Below are positions 11,031 through 21,569 of a DNA stretch of 64,000 bases, piece by piece. The notes under the pieces were generated by a model. It had not been told where the DNA came from. It made no database searches and saw only the letters and a program-made list of their open reading frames with translations. Each line of letters opens with the position of its first letter. Position 1 is the first letter of the stretch. The stretch spans positions 73,682,805 through 73,746,804 of the forward strand of contig CM034533.1 of the NCBI GenBank assembly GCA_020002185.1, written 5' to 3'. This stretch comes from Paraescarpia echinospica (lineage: Eukaryota > Annelida > Polychaeta > Sabellida > Siboglinidae). A program made the translations under genes and the position numbers.

Positions 11031-13869
11031 TGGCAAGAAGACCGAGGAAAGGAGACTGAGAGGAGGGAAGGTGATTGGAGGGGAAGAAATTGGAGGATCG
11101 ACAGCAGGAAATGTGACAGGCGTGAAGGTGACATAGGAATATATGCTATTTTAATATTGTACTTTACTTCATGTGATGTGTAATGTTGTATTTATACAGC
11201 TTATAGAAATAGCAGCTGGATTTATGATGCAAACAAAATGGTTTCATTATTGAATGTTTCTCGGCTTCAATAAGTTTCTGTTATCTAAACGTTTCATTAA
11301 AACTAAACTTAACAATGTATAGCCAGATGTACCTAGTGAAAAGGGAACATGATAGTACCATAGGTGAGATTTTGTATGTTTTATGGTGCACTTTTCCTTT
11401 TGATAATTTTATTGGTCATGACTCATTCGCATGGCGGTGCCTAATCCAAATACACATACAGGTATGTTGATGACGTTTTTCTTGCACTATTAACTCGGCG
11501 TAGCTAATCGAAGTCTGATGGACAGTCCCGGATATTCATGAGCATGCCTTATATTGATCGTGAAGGTGGGGCCAAAGTGGAAACTGCGCGTATGGGCAGT
11601 TATTTTTTCGATATATTGTCAGAGTCATTAGTGATCAATAAAACATTAGTTTAATGAAATAAAGACATATAATTACATGAAATAATCATATTAACAGGAT
11701 TATTTAATAATTGCATTACAGAGATTAAAATTCTCAAAGAATCGCTTTAAACATAAACTCGCCCACTATGATGATCACAAACTAAGTTACGAAAAAGGTC
11801 TTATTTTCTATGTCACCCCTTTTATCCGACCTTTTGTGCAGGACTCTACATTCATTCAGTAATCTACAACTTCAGTGCAGATTGACTTTGTTTCAGCAGC
11901 ATAACATAACCATTCAGCACACACGCATGCACACAGAGTAATGGGATCTTAATGCACAACCTACATCCATGTCAAACACATCGACGATCTCCTGAATCCC
12001 TGTGTAAGAATGGTGCATTCGTCATGGACATTCGTCCAGATGATAGGGTCACCTCGTTATTCGCTAATAGGGTCAGTAACTGAGTGCAAAATGGCCAGAT
12101 TACCCACAGATGAACCCCACAATTAAAGTCAGTCACATCAGTTTCGGAACACTGGCCGGCTGCCTGGACTTGTCAGACTCAAAAGCACTGCCAACAGGCA
12201 ATGTCAATAGTAATTAGAAGCCACAATTCTGGCGTATTTACACATAGGCCATTAAACTTCAGAAAACAATAAAAGATGCAGTATTTAAGATCCTCAGTCA
12301 TCTTAGCCTTAGGTAACACCTTGTTAGTCCAGGACTTCTATGGTTTAAGATGGAACAAATTGCAACAGAAGCTATTTCAACTGTTTTGATTACATTGAAG
12401 GTACCTATAAAACATACTAAAAGTATACAGTCAGCAAAGAAAATTGAGGAAGTGACTCAAAACAAGGAATCAATATTTCCCATTTAGCCCATGTTAAATA
12501 CCATTGATACTTAAAACCGTGGTATTTACACAGACAGCCCAGGACCGTACAACAAATCTAGACATGCTGTGGCAACACCGTTCATATTCAGATCTTTAAG
12601 GCTCTCAACGTCTGAAATGATGCAATTTAATTTAGAAAAGATGTAGCATTCAGTTTGATAAAGATTGAAAGTATTTATAATAAAAGATATGAATATATCT
12701 AAACAAACGAGAGAACCTCACATCTGCTGGCAAACTCAGGGATGATAATCATAAGATAAAGTATGAATATATTATTTCTAAACAAAAGCCAGAGCCTGAC
12801 ATCTGCAGGGCAAACCCACAGCACGTACGCGGAGACGGCCTGTGTAATGCCACTTTCCTTTTTATCTACAGGCGCCTACACTTCAATGTAACAATGTTCA
12901 GTCAAATTGATTTTAACACTTTCCCTCACAATATTGTACTAATGAAAAACAACAATGTACACCAATTTATACATATTGATACGGATGCCTTCCACAGGGA
13001 GATGAGTTCTTTTGGGAGCATAGGCCACCCGATGGCTGGATCTGCTTTGGAGGAGTTGTGATACTATAGTTCATCTATGCATCAATAGGACTGGAGCACA
13101 TCCTGTGAGGAAAGGCCATTTCTAGAGCAGTACGTGCACACCTCTTGTTAGATGTAGTTCTCATCCTTGCAAGCCAGGGCTGTTTGCCATGCAAAACTAG
13201 CCCTGGCAGATTTCCTACGCGAAGTGCGGAAATTAGCGGAGTCAAACTAGTAATTGACTTCGCCAGTCGTGACTGCATCACCCGTGAGAACAACGCAAAT
13301 ACCCGCCCCAATTTTAAGACAGATAAACGATTTCTGGGAATCCCAATATATAATGACCCGTTCGCCCATTGGCACGAGCAGCTGAGCGATATTGTGTATT
13401 CGAATAATTGCTTCTACTTCCTAAACATTGCTTGTAACACGAGCCACGGTTGGTTGAAATTAGTTTTATTAGGACCACCTGACCTGCCGTGAACCACTGA
13501 TCTAGTGAGTGATTTCATAGGTTGAGCTTAAATTCACAGTTTTGCAAAGCGATCAGCCAGGGGTACTGCTGGCTGGCATTGACGTAATCAGCAGCAGTGA
13601 CCCCTGGCGCGTGAGGATGGTAGTTCTCAATGGGCTCCTAATCTCCAGATCCTTTGATGCCCCTTTCTTAATACACACGATTAGCTACAACAGCGAGATG
13701 TTGACCCAATGGGTGAAATGGCTTTAGCAATAGATGGTGATGTTGATCCAGATTTAGACGTGGTTCATGGGAAACTGGTGTCTCTATCTTGAAGCTGTGT
13801 CAGAGATGCTACCTTATCTGGCTATCGCAGGCCATTCTCCACATTACACTAAGTCAGCAAGGCATTACT
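11031..13869. other. No recognisable gene
   Basis: Non-coding-looking sequence. The frame at 13145-13492 (115 codons) and its antisense partner show no family motif. I see nothing else I can support. Confidence 0.5.
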
Positions 13870-15580
13870 TGCAATCCATGCTGAAAGTATTCATGAGCAG
13901 CATGAAGATGATCTAACACTAAGAGGAAGCAAATTCCAAAGAGTTGGTGCTGCAACAAAAAATTCCCTAGTTCCAATATTAGTACTGATTCTAGGAACAA
14001 AAAGTAAATCTAGATGACCGACACTTGATAGGCTTTTTATAGGAGTAAGCAATTAATGTAAATATGCTGGTTGCTTACATGAAAATACCTCATAGGTAAT
14101 GGTACAGATCTTAAACATAATTCAACATCATACAGAAAGTCAGTGCAAGGACTTCAGAACAGGCACTGAGTGAGAAAACAGCGGAGACTGAGTTTCAACC
14201 CTAGCTATGCAATTCTGTACACGTTGTAACCTAGTAATATCCTTAAGGGCAATATTGTGAAATAGGGAATAACAATAGTCAAGACTACTATTAACAAGTG
14301 CAGCTGCAATAGTTATTGCAACAGAAAGAGGCAAATAACGGCGAATACATTGTAAATCATGAATATGATAATAGCAGCAGCGACAAGTTTGAGAATATGC
14401 TGTCTAAAATTAAAATTATCATCAAAGATTACGCCAAGATTTTGTGCTGAAGGTGCAGGTGTAACATACTGGCTAAGCATAGGTGTGGGAAAAGAGCTTT
14501 TAGTTTTGTCATGCTGCCAGTTAGGTACACTGTATGAAGAAAACCAGCTCACAGCTGTGCTGTACCACTTTGATAAACATCTCATTAGAATGTTATGATC
14601 GATGGTATCAAAGGTTGCAGATAGATCAAGTGAGGTTGGGGCAGTTACTTTACCATGATCAATGTTTAAGTTAATATCATTATGTACTTTTAAAAGAGCT
14701 GTTTCTGTTGAATGAAATTGTTTATATGCTGACTGTAACACACTAGTTAAGACATTTGTGCTAATGTGAGACCTTAGACGTGCGTGTGATTATACTGGTA
14801 ATTGCACTGTATTCTACCTAATTAAATAACATATGTGATGATGAACTTGTTCCTGTACTGATGGCTGTGATATGTAAGTGTAAATTATGTCTCCTAACAA
14901 ATGGCTGATCGTTCTGTGCTATTTTATTTTAATCATATGTAATTGCACTGTATTCCACCTAGTTAAATAACATCTGTGATGATGAACTTGTTCCTGTACT
15001 GATGGCTGTGATATGTAAGTGTAAATTATGTCTCCTAACAAATGGCTGATTGTTCTGTGCTATTTTATTTTAATCATATGTAATTCATTGAATCAGTGTT
15101 CTCAGTTACACATGTGTACTTATTTATTAATTAATTTATGGCGTTCTTAAATAGCGAACAACACAAGAGAATTTCCCCATGAGGGGCAATAAAGGTATTT
15201 TGATTTTTGATTTTGAATTGTGTAGTAATCTGACATAGCTTTGGTCATCTGTCTGTTACAGAGGTAACATTGTTTAGAACGCGACCTGTCCAGAAGCGAG
15301 TGTGACTTTTGTGACACAAATTGGGATTTCATAGGTGCATGTTTGTCAAGCAATGCCTTGAATACTTGACAGTACTGTTTAGATAAGTAAGATAGGTGTT
15401 CTTTTTGGGTCTGTGATAAGGTCATATTTAAGGATATCAGCCATTAAAGCTGTAATGTCAATTCTGTAATTGGCTCTATAAGACACATTGTGTTGCGACT
15501 TTATTGGAGTTGTAGAAACATTAACATTAGCAATGACAGTGGTCCGATAACCCATCCAAAACACTAGGTGTCTGGATATT
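13870..15580 (-). pseudogene. Decayed L2/CR1-like LINE, endonuclease-to-C-terminus relics
   Basis: Read right to left on the minus strand. About 15580-15225 holds the region between endonuclease and reverse transcriptase, including LLDKHAP. 14741-14600 has reverse-transcriptase start motifs (LQSAYKQFHSTETALLKVHN, LDLSATFDTIDH). About 14480-14400 has LGVIFDDNFNF. 14310-14200 has SSLDYCYSLF and LQRVQNCIAR. About 13950 has a degenerate VAAPTLWNLLPLSVRSS C-terminus. The catalytic FADD segment is missing through internal deletions, and stops are frequent. A plus-strand LINE tail is inserted within it at about 14760-15219. Confidence 0.7.
14798..15219 (+). mobile_element. LINE 3' tail with a 141-bp internal duplication
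   Basis: Two direct copies of a 141-bp unit (14798-14938 and 14939-15079) start with gtaattgcactgtatt and are nearly identical. They are followed by a typical LINE 3' end (ccccatgaggggcaataaag near 15175-15194, then attttgattttt-type repeats to about 15219). It lies opposite in orientation to the surrounding LINE, which indicates nested insertion. Confidence 0.7.
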
Positions 15581-17091
15581 GTAACAAGTTGAACGGGTTA
15601 TCAAGAGGTCAAGCCAATGGCCATGTAGATTTGTTAAAAATGTAATATGTTGTTTCATATTAAAGGATGCCAGAATATCATCAAACACGGTTGTTGTTGC
15701 AGAAGGTATATATATCTAAATGAAGATTATAATCACTAAGAATGTAAACTTCTGAATGATTGCCAGATTTTCCAACTGCACCTATTAATTCGGTGCCCGA
15801 CCACTTGTTTATCTATTAAAGCTGAGCTCAGTTGGAGAGGTAGGTTCACCTGGTGAAACATGGTAGGACAAACAAGTCGCTTAATTGGCATTGTCATTGT
15901 TTCCGTAGTCAGACGCCAAATTAACGAATAAATTAAGACTGCATAACAGTATGATTTACAAATTGTTATATTTTACCAGTGTATGCTCTTTACATACAGT
16001 TGCATACACAAATGAAGTTTTTGTTTTTTATTAAATCCCATTATAAAATATCATGTTCTCTCTATACATGTATTCGTTACTTAATGTTTTAGGAAAAGCA
16101 AGTACACCCTGTAACAGTTTTCAGAAATGATCCAGTTACTACACTGTACTTGATATCAACAGTGTATTTGCTTAATATGTATTGCTATTAAAATCACATG
16201 TATTTGAGCAATTTTTCCAATTCCCATGATGCTTCAGACCCCATATTCAGTGTTAGGGTCACTTTTGCCCAGTCCCATAGGTGACCCTAACACCAAGGTT
16301 CCACTGTACACATGTATATATATATACACACATATATATATATATATAAAATAATAATATTATGTACCTTCACCACACTGTCTGCCTTGTCATCTGCATC
16401 TTTTGCTACATCAACGATGTGCTTCTTCCAGATCATACGTTCCTGCACAAGGAACGCTGTGTCACTGACCTCTACAGCTGTTGTCTCGATCTAGAACACA
16501 ACGTGTATTCACTTCAAGAATAACAATATAATTATGGTAATTTCTCACATAACATCGTCAAATAGGGTTCTGAGGGGGGGCAAAAATAAAGGGGTTCATA
16601 TAACTTCATACTTCCTGTCGTACACGGAGTACATATTGAGTAAGTCAGTAGAGAATGATGGAACTCTAACCTCTTTTAGTGCCTGGTGAAACAGTAAGTA
16701 CACACAGCATGTAACCGTACAAATGCATATAATTTATTAACTTTACCCTGCTACGCATGGGAATGATATAAATATGTTTTTGTTGTTGATTGTCGATAAG
16801 AAATATATTTTTGCTTACAGAAAACCGTTATCATTCGTTGTTGTTGCTGGGATGGTTCGCAATGTATTAAAACATGATCTATAATTGCAAGGATACAAGG
16901 ATGTTATGACATTAGAACTGACATAGCGCCATATCCATAACTCTTTATGGTGGTGAACATCTGTTAAAACATGATTTACAATTGCTGTGTTAATAAATAA
17001 ATATATAAAATACTCTACTGGTTATTATTATTTTAAAGTAAAAATATAGCGCAATAAAGCAATCATGTTTTTCATTACGGCACCCTTAAAT
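15581..17091. other. No recognisable gene; TA-rich microsatellite
   Basis: AT-rich. An imperfect (TA)n stretch lies at about 16315-16349. I see no coding motif up to the Polinton boundary. Confidence 0.5.
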
Positions 17092-17421
17092 AGTAGGTAG
17101 TAAGCGCTCTTGGACCTCAAAATCCTACTTATAAAAAATAATTTAATGACCACTAAACGATTCGGGCACACCGCTGAGTCAGCAATAATGCGAGACTAAT
17201 CCTATGTATAAAAAAAGATCAAAGGATTTGTGTTTGACACTAATGAGTTTGGGAAACCTACTTATAAAAAACGTGATTGATGAGCGATGTAATTTGATAC
17301 TAATTGGATGATTGACAGTACACTAGAGAGATGCCACCTAGCGGTGAGTGCAGAGAGTATTTGTAGTCCTAGCGATCAACGTCGTACCTAGAGCGCGCTG
17401 ACGTAAGCAATAATGCGTTTA
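17092..17421. repeat. Left terminal inverted repeat, copy 1
   Basis: Matches the reverse complement of 35751-36078 with few differences, from AGTAGGTAG through taatgcgttta. It contains the motif CCTAGCGGTG (in gatgccacctagcggtgag) that recurs elsewhere in the element. Inside the boundary the two arms diverge, but both carry the shorter inverted motif taaccacgcta/tagcgtggtta. Confidence 0.95.
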
Positions 17422-17573
17422 TCGCGCTAACCACGCTAAAACCATGCAACGTTTAGTTTCGTACTTTTAACGTAGTCCTCAACGCTGACGTAATGCGTTT
17501 GTAGATTCGAGAGGCCACCTAGCGGGGTAATAGCGGTGAGATATAACCGGGGCAAAACCCTGCATAATCGTTG

Positions 17574-17652
17574 GCGACGGTATAGCTCTCTTAGGAGAGT
17601 GTTCGCCTAGGGATCGAAAGGTTCCGGGTTTGAACCCTAGTCGCAACTTTTT
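17574..17652 (+). tRNA. tRNA-like gene in the Polinton left arm, copy 1
   Basis: The sequence shows an A-box-like TAGCTCTCTTAGGAGAGTG, an anticodon-arm-like TTCGCCTAGGGATCGAA (a 4-bp stem plus mismatch, a loop with T33 and candidate anticodon AGG, which would be Pro), a B box GGTTCCGGGTTTGAACCC, and a TTTTT Pol III terminator at 17648-17652. The acceptor stem is imperfect (GCGAC pairs with GTCGC, the remaining pairs mismatch) and there are extra bases before the D arm, so canonical folding is doubtful. The same unit sits at the same place in copy 2. It may be a Pol III-transcribed non-coding RNA or a promoter module rather than a charged tRNA. Confidence 0.45.
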
Positions 17653-17660
17653 AGTGTTGG

Positions 17661-17668
17661 TATATAAG
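17661..17668 (+). promoter_or_regulatory. TATA box upstream of the NADAR gene
   Basis: TATATAAG ends 34 bases before the ATG at 17703. It is conserved in copy 2 (40297-40304, identical octamer and spacing). It probably drives the plus-strand gene cluster. Confidence 0.7.
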
Positions 17669-17702
17669 CGGTGGCGGTAGCGGGTGATCGGTAGTCGGTA
17701 CG

Positions 17703-18155
17703 ATGTCGTCGCCTATAAGTTTTGGTGGTTCGCGGTCGTTCTTGTCGAATATGTATATGCGTCGACTGTCGGCGTTCGGTCGAGGCTTTCGATCCGTCGA
17801 GCACGCCTATCAGTATAGGAAAGCGATATTCTACGAGGACGTGGAATGTGCCGAAATAATCAAAAGTTCGCTAAGTTCTTACGCAGCGAAACGACGCAGT
17901 TACGACATTCGACTAAAGAGAATGAGAAACAAATGGACCGACATTAGGGTAAAATGTATGAAGATGTTGTTGAGGAGGAAGTTTGACGGATCGAGCGATT
18001 TGAAGGCTGCACTGTTGGCGACCGGGGACGCCGAATTGGTGGAATGGATAGCGAGTAAGGAGGGTTTCTGGGGTAGCGGAATCGCGGGCGATCCGGGGAA
18101 GAACACGCTCGGTAAACTGTTGATGGAGTTGCGCGATGAGTATAAAAACGCGTAA
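17703..18155 (+). CDS. NADAR-family (YbiA-like) ADP-ribose N-glycosidase
   Basis: A protein of 150 residues, the usual length of a single NADAR domain (DUF1768). Visible family features are FLSNMY (13-18), the SVEHAYQYRKA helix (31-41, with the conserved Glu33), LLATGDAELVEW, a WGSG turn and KNTLGKLLMELR at the C-terminus. NADAR proteins cleave N-glycosidic bonds of ADP-ribose conjugates, including removal of ADP-ribose from guanine, and YbiA acts in riboflavin-intermediate detoxification. Here it is the first gene after the TATA box, 28 bases before the ATPase. It is not part of the usual Polinton core set. I infer a role in countering host ADP-ribosylation or in NAD metabolism. The copy 2 protein shows only scattered, mostly conservative changes, which suggests constraint. 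Confidence 0.8.
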   Translation: MSSPISFGGSRSFLSNMYMRRLSAFGRGFRSVEHAYQYRKAIFYEDVECAEIIKSSLSSYAAKRRSYDIRLKRMRNKWTDIRVKCMKMLLRRKFDGSSDLKAALLATGDAELVEWIASKEGFWGSGIAGDPGKNTLGKLLMELRDEYKNA

Positions 18156-18183
18156 AAAAGTGTTCGTCGTTCAGTCGTGAAAA

Positions 18184-18840
18184 ATGAACGGACCGTCGTT
18201 GAAGCATCCTTTTACGTGTATAGTAGCCGGTCCTACGGGATGCGGTAAGACGACGTTCGTCGAGCGTTTGATACGTTACGACACTATGATCGATCCGCCG
18301 CCGGAGAAAATCCTGTGGTGTTACGGACAGTGGCAGAGCGGCTACGCGTCTATGTCTTCGAAAATAGAGTTCGTAGACGGCCTGCCGGATCCGAAACGTT
18401 TAGACGGTAAAGCGAGAACGCTTCTAGTACTCGACGACCTCATGGAGGAGACCGATAGCCGGGTGACGGTACTATTTACTAAAAAAAGTCATCATTGTAA
18501 TACGTCGGTCGTACAATTGCGTCAGAACATGTTTCCGAAAGGGAAAGAAAACCGTACAATCAGCCTGAACGCTCAATACATAGTGCTATTCAAGAGTCCT
18601 CGAGACGCGGGTCAAGTAGGTCACCTAGCGAAACAGATGTACCCGGGAAAGGTCAACTACATGATAGAGGCTTTCAAAGACGCGACGTCGTCGGCGTACG
18701 GCTATCTATTCGTGGATCTGAAACAGGAAACGGAAGAGGACATGCGTCTGCGTACGAGCATATTTCCGGTCGATCGCCTTCAGTACGTGTACGTACGGAA
18801 GGGTGGCGGCGGTGGCGGTGGTGGCGTCGGCGGACAATAA
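18184..18840 (+). CDS. ATP: A32/FtsK-like genome-packaging ATPase
   Basis: A protein of 218 residues, the normal size for Polinton ATPases. Walker A is GPTGCGKTT (16-24). Walker B is LLVLDDLME (80-88) with acidic residues D84 and D85. KKSHHCNTSVVQLRQNMFPKG fits the sensor region, with Asn in VQLRQN. A C-terminal tail of glycines follows YVYVRK. It would pump DNA into the capsid. It lies directly downstream of the NADAR gene in the plus-strand cluster. The gene is intact and almost identical in copy 2. Confidence 0.92.
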   Translation: MNGPSLKHPFTCIVAGPTGCGKTTFVERLIRYDTMIDPPPEKILWCYGQWQSGYASMSSKIEFVDGLPDPKRLDGKARTLLVLDDLMEETDSRVTVLFTKKSHHCNTSVVQLRQNMFPKGKENRTISLNAQYIVLFKSPRDAGQVGHLAKQMYPGKVNYMIEAFKDATSSAYGYLFVDLKQETEEDMRLRTSIFPVDRLQYVYVRKGGGGGGGGVGGQ

Positions 18841-18878
18841 GAAGAGAGGGACGACGGGGCGTACGTTTATTAGTCGCT

Positions 18879-19293
18879 ATGACGGGGCGCGTGACGGGAG
18901 CGAAGAGACGACCGAAGGTGGCGGGACCGACGACCGACGAATCAAATAAAGAGACACATCGTCACCCTGCAGCTGTTGGAGAGACATAGGCGGAACATCG
19001 CTCTGCGAAAAGCGCTACTCGCCCACGCGGACACCGGTCTCATTTGTAGTCTGTGCGATTGCGCGTACAACTTTCTGAAAGGGAACGTGAAGTTGTCGCC
19101 GAAACAGAAACGCGTATTGTCGAAATACCGGGATCACCTGCGTAAACTCGTCGACAAACACGTGACGCGTAAGCAGAAGCGTGTCATCTTGCAAAAGGGT
19201 GCGGGTGGTTTTTTGACGGCCCTGCTAGCGCCGTTAGCGAGTACCGTTATCTTGCCGCTGCTCAGACAGGTGTTCGGCGGCGGCGGTAATTGA
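18879..19293 (+). pseudogene. Conserved small basic Polinton protein, 5' frameshifted in copy 1
   Basis: The intact homologue in copy 2 has 137 residues. Here a 7-bp insertion (an extra gaccgac near 18930) shifts the frame after about 18 codons. A downstream Met at 18976 still gives 105 residues. The protein has a Cys cluster (ICSLCDC), a Lys/Arg-rich middle (SPKQKRVLSKYRDHLRKL) and a glycine-led hydrophobic C-terminus (GGFLTALLAPLAS). I recognise it as a recurrent Polinton family of unknown function, probably virion-associated. The stop codon overlaps the next start (TGATG). Confidence 0.65.
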
Positions 19294-20063
19294 TGCAGTA
19301 CGCGAAGAAGATGGCGTTGGCCGATCAACGATTGGTGGAAAGCCTTCTGCCACGCGTCGATCAGTCGTCGAGCACGCCTCGATCACGTGTGCTGAGTAGC
19401 CTTGACAGCGACATGAAGGACATTCTAGAACGTTCGGATTTATCGGAACGAGAAAAGGTAGCGTCGTACAATCAACTGCTGAGTCGGTACAATACGATAG
19501 AGGCGGCTCGAGCGGCGCAACCGGTACGCGTGTCGGAGGTGAACAGCGGCGAGACACCCGCGGTACCGGTGGCGCCAGCAGCGGCGGCAGTGGCGCCACC
19601 ATCGTCGGAGACGATAGAGCGCGAAATCGTAGCCAGTATGCCGAGAACGTTGAAAGAGAAGACGAGACTGCTGATCGAAAAAATGAAAGCCGATCCGTTG
19701 TCTCGATGGAACGATCGCGGTGAATTCGTGTACGACGGTAAAGCGATCGCGGGGAGTAATATGGTCGATCTAGTAAACGATCTCATGCGAACGAGATCGA
19801 AGACGACGGCGCCCGTAGGATGGCGGGAGTTCGGATTGCACATGAAGGATATGAATATCCCTATGGAATTCGTAGGCAACCCGCGCTATCGTTCGTACGT
19901 GGAGCGACGACGGAAGCAGCTACTAGAAGAGAGGATGACGATGCCGTCGACGTCTAGTTCATCAGCAGCGCCGACTGAGCGGAGACGTCGTACTCGGATG
20001 CGAGGCGAACCTAAAGGCAGATCCGCTTCGTTGGGCGTCACGGCGTGGGATACGTTGTCGTGA
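19293..20063 (+). CDS. Conserved Polinton protein of unknown function (256 aa)
   Basis: It starts at ATG 19293 in a TGATG overlap with the preceding gene. The N-terminal third is helical and charged. A low-complexity Ala/Pro linker lies at about residues 88-105. The C-terminal half contains the best-conserved stretch (DPLSRWNDRGEFVYDG, GSNMVDLVNDLMR, PVGWREFGLHMKDMNIPMEF, GNPRY) and then an Arg/Ser-rich tail. This pattern recurs in Polintons next to the ATPase. I know of no experimental function, and a structural or assembly role is inference. It is intact in both copies, with in-frame indels only. Confidence 0.7.
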   Translation: MQYAKKMALADQRLVESLLPRVDQSSSTPRSRVLSSLDSDMKDILERSDLSEREKVASYNQLLSRYNTIEAARAAQPVRVSEVNSGETPAVPVAPAAAAVAPPSSETIEREIVASMPRTLKEKTRLLIEKMKADPLSRWNDRGEFVYDGKAIAGSNMVDLVNDLMRTRSKTTAPVGWREFGLHMKDMNIPMEFVGNPRYRSYVERRRKQLLEERMTMPSTSSSSAAPTERRRRTRMRGEPKGRSASLGVTAWDTLS

Positions 20064-20248
20064 TGACGTCACGACGCGCGATCATCATCGTCGTCGTCGG
20101 TTTCATCATCGCGCTTATCGCGTTCTGTATCATCGTATCATCATCGTCGTCGTCGTCGTCGTCGTCATGGTGTCCGGGTGGAGTCGTCGTCGTCCAAAAC
20201 GAAAGCCTCGACAGCAACGAAACGTCGACGTCGACGACGACGAGCTGA
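20063..20248 (+). CDS. Small single-pass membrane protein (61 aa)
   Basis: The start overlaps the previous stop (TGATG at 20061-20065). One strongly hydrophobic segment (AIIIVVVGFIIALIAFCIIV) near the N-terminus is followed by a polyserine run and an Asn/Ser/Thr-rich tail, so an N-in, C-out orientation is plausible. Its 3' part overlaps the integrase start at 20167 in another frame. The copy 2 version keeps the frame despite changes in the serine and threonine repeat numbers. The function is unknown. Confidence 0.55.
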   Translation: MTSRRAIIIVVVGFIIALIAFCIIVSSSSSSSSSSWCPGGVVVVQNESLDSNETSTSTTTS

Positions 20249-21285
20249 ATAACGCGTACTTCGATCCGAAACGGGTGGGGAGTTACGGAGGCGTCGACGC
20301 GTTGCACCGGGCGTCGAAGCTCCGACGTCCGGCCGTCGAGAGGTGGCTAGCGTCGGAGGACGCCTATACCCTACACAAACCGGTTAGACGTCATTTCAAA
20401 CGACGTCGCGTCATCGTGGGCGGTCGAAACCAGCAGTGGCAAGCCGATCTGGTCGACTTGACTAGACTGAAAACGCACAACGACGGTATAACATTCCTAT
20501 TGACGGTGATCGATGTGTTTCCGAAGCGGGCGTGGTGCGTTCCGTTGAAGAATAAGTCCGGAGCGTCGCTCGTCGCGGCCTTCGAGCGCCTGCTGAACGA
20601 CGACGACGAGACGCCGCACACGCTGCAGACCGATAAGGGGAGCGAGTTTTTGAACCGACCCCTGCAAACGTTGCTAAAGAGTCGCGGCGTTCATCATTTC
20701 GTGACGCATAACGAGGAGACCAAAGCGAGCGTCGTGGAACGGTTTAATCGAACTTTGAAGACGCGTATGTGGCGCTATTTTACGAAACACGAAACGCTGC
20801 GCTACGTAGAGGCGTTACCGGATTTCGTGCGATCGTACAACAACGCCTACCACCGAAGCATCGGTAGGACGCCGGCGAGTGTCGACGCGACGAATCAGGA
20901 GGCCGTATGGCAACGACTGTACGGGGACGGCGACGACGTCGAACGACGCGTGGGAGATCGCGTACGTATCAGCAAGACGAGGGGTCATTTCAAAAAAGGA
21001 TACATGGCTAACTGGAGCGAGGAGCTGTTCACCGTCGTAGAGGTGCACCCGTCCGAACCGCCCGTTTATCGCCTCAAGGACGACGCCGAGACGCCGATAG
21101 AGGGCACCTTCTACGAACCGGAACTACAACGCGTAGTCGTTCCGAAAGACAAACTATATCGCGTGGAGGCGGTTCTTCGGCGTCGTCGGCGTCGTGGCGG
21201 CGGTTCGGAGGCGCTCGTAAAATGGAGCGGATATCCGGCCTCATTCAACAGCTGGATCGACGCCGAGTCGCTCGTGGACCTATGA
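20167..21285 (+). CDS. INT: Polinton integrase (rve superfamily) with C-terminal chromodomain
   Basis: A protein of 372 residues. The catalytic core shows WQADLVDL (D94), LQTDKGSEF (D156) and KASVVERFNRT (E191), a D,D,E triad with about 34 residues between the last two. A basic N-terminal region and a GVDALHRASK segment precede the core. After the core lies a small beta-barrel-like part (GDRVRISKTRGHFKKGY) and a chromodomain (YRVEAVL, then ALVKWSGYPASFNSWI) that may target integration to modified chromatin. The protein is shorter than in copy 2 because of an in-frame loss near residue 260. It catalyses 6-bp staggered integration. The gene is intact. Confidence 0.93.
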   Translation: MVSGWSRRRPKRKPRQQRNVDVDDDELNNAYFDPKRVGSYGGVDALHRASKLRRPAVERWLASEDAYTLHKPVRRHFKRRRVIVGGRNQQWQADLVDLTRLKTHNDGITFLLTVIDVFPKRAWCVPLKNKSGASLVAAFERLLNDDDETPHTLQTDKGSEFLNRPLQTLLKSRGVHHFVTHNEETKASVVERFNRTLKTRMWRYFTKHETLRYVEALPDFVRSYNNAYHRSIGRTPASVDATNQEAVWQRLYGDGDDVERRVGDRVRISKTRGHFKKGYMANWSEELFTVVEVHPSEPPVYRLKDDAETPIEGTFYEPELQRVVVPKDKLYRVEAVLRRRRRRGGGSEALVKWSGYPASFNSWIDAESLVDL

Positions 21286-21569
21286 TGATGAATCGTTGGA
21301 CGCGTCACACCGGCTGCTGGCGACTGCACGAGGCGGGACTATGCAACGGATCTTCGTTCTTACCGTATAAAGGTCCCTGCTGCATCGACAGCGCGCAGTG
21401 GCGCGACGATGTGCGACGACGACGAAACTACCTCGAGTGGCGAGCGTCGAACGAACGCCGACGAATCGTCCGTCGTCGACGACGAGCGCAACGCGGACTC
21501 CATCGACGCTACAACAACAACCGCCGCCGAACCCGTTCCATGGCGAATCTGCGGCAACGAATGCCCTAA
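21282..21569 (+). CDS. Small Cys- and Arg-rich protein (95 aa)
   Basis: The start overlaps the integrase stop (ATGA). The N-terminal part has conserved Cys and aromatic residues (GCWRLHEAGLCNGSSFLPYK, then GPCC), and the C-terminal half is very Arg-rich. The second half overlaps the next membrane-protein gene in another frame. Only the N-terminal 40 codons are free of overlap, and they are conserved in copy 2. The Arg-rich half could partly be a shadow of the overlapping gene. The function is unknown; nucleic-acid binding is a guess. Confidence 0.5.
   Translation: MMMNRWTRHTGCWRLHEAGLCNGSSFLPYKGPCCIDSAQWRDDVRRRRNYLEWRASNERRRIVRRRRRAQRGLHRRYNNNRRRTRSMANLRQRMP

Noticed and set aside
17574..17644. 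Fully functional tRNA-Pro
   Set aside because: The acceptor stem mismatches and extra bases before the D arm do not fit a canonical cloverleaf, so I call it tRNA-like only.
19134..19889. CRISPR-like or regular spacer repeats in the gtcgtcgtc tracts
   Set aside because: They are codon-bias runs and Ser codon repeats, not arrays with spacers.
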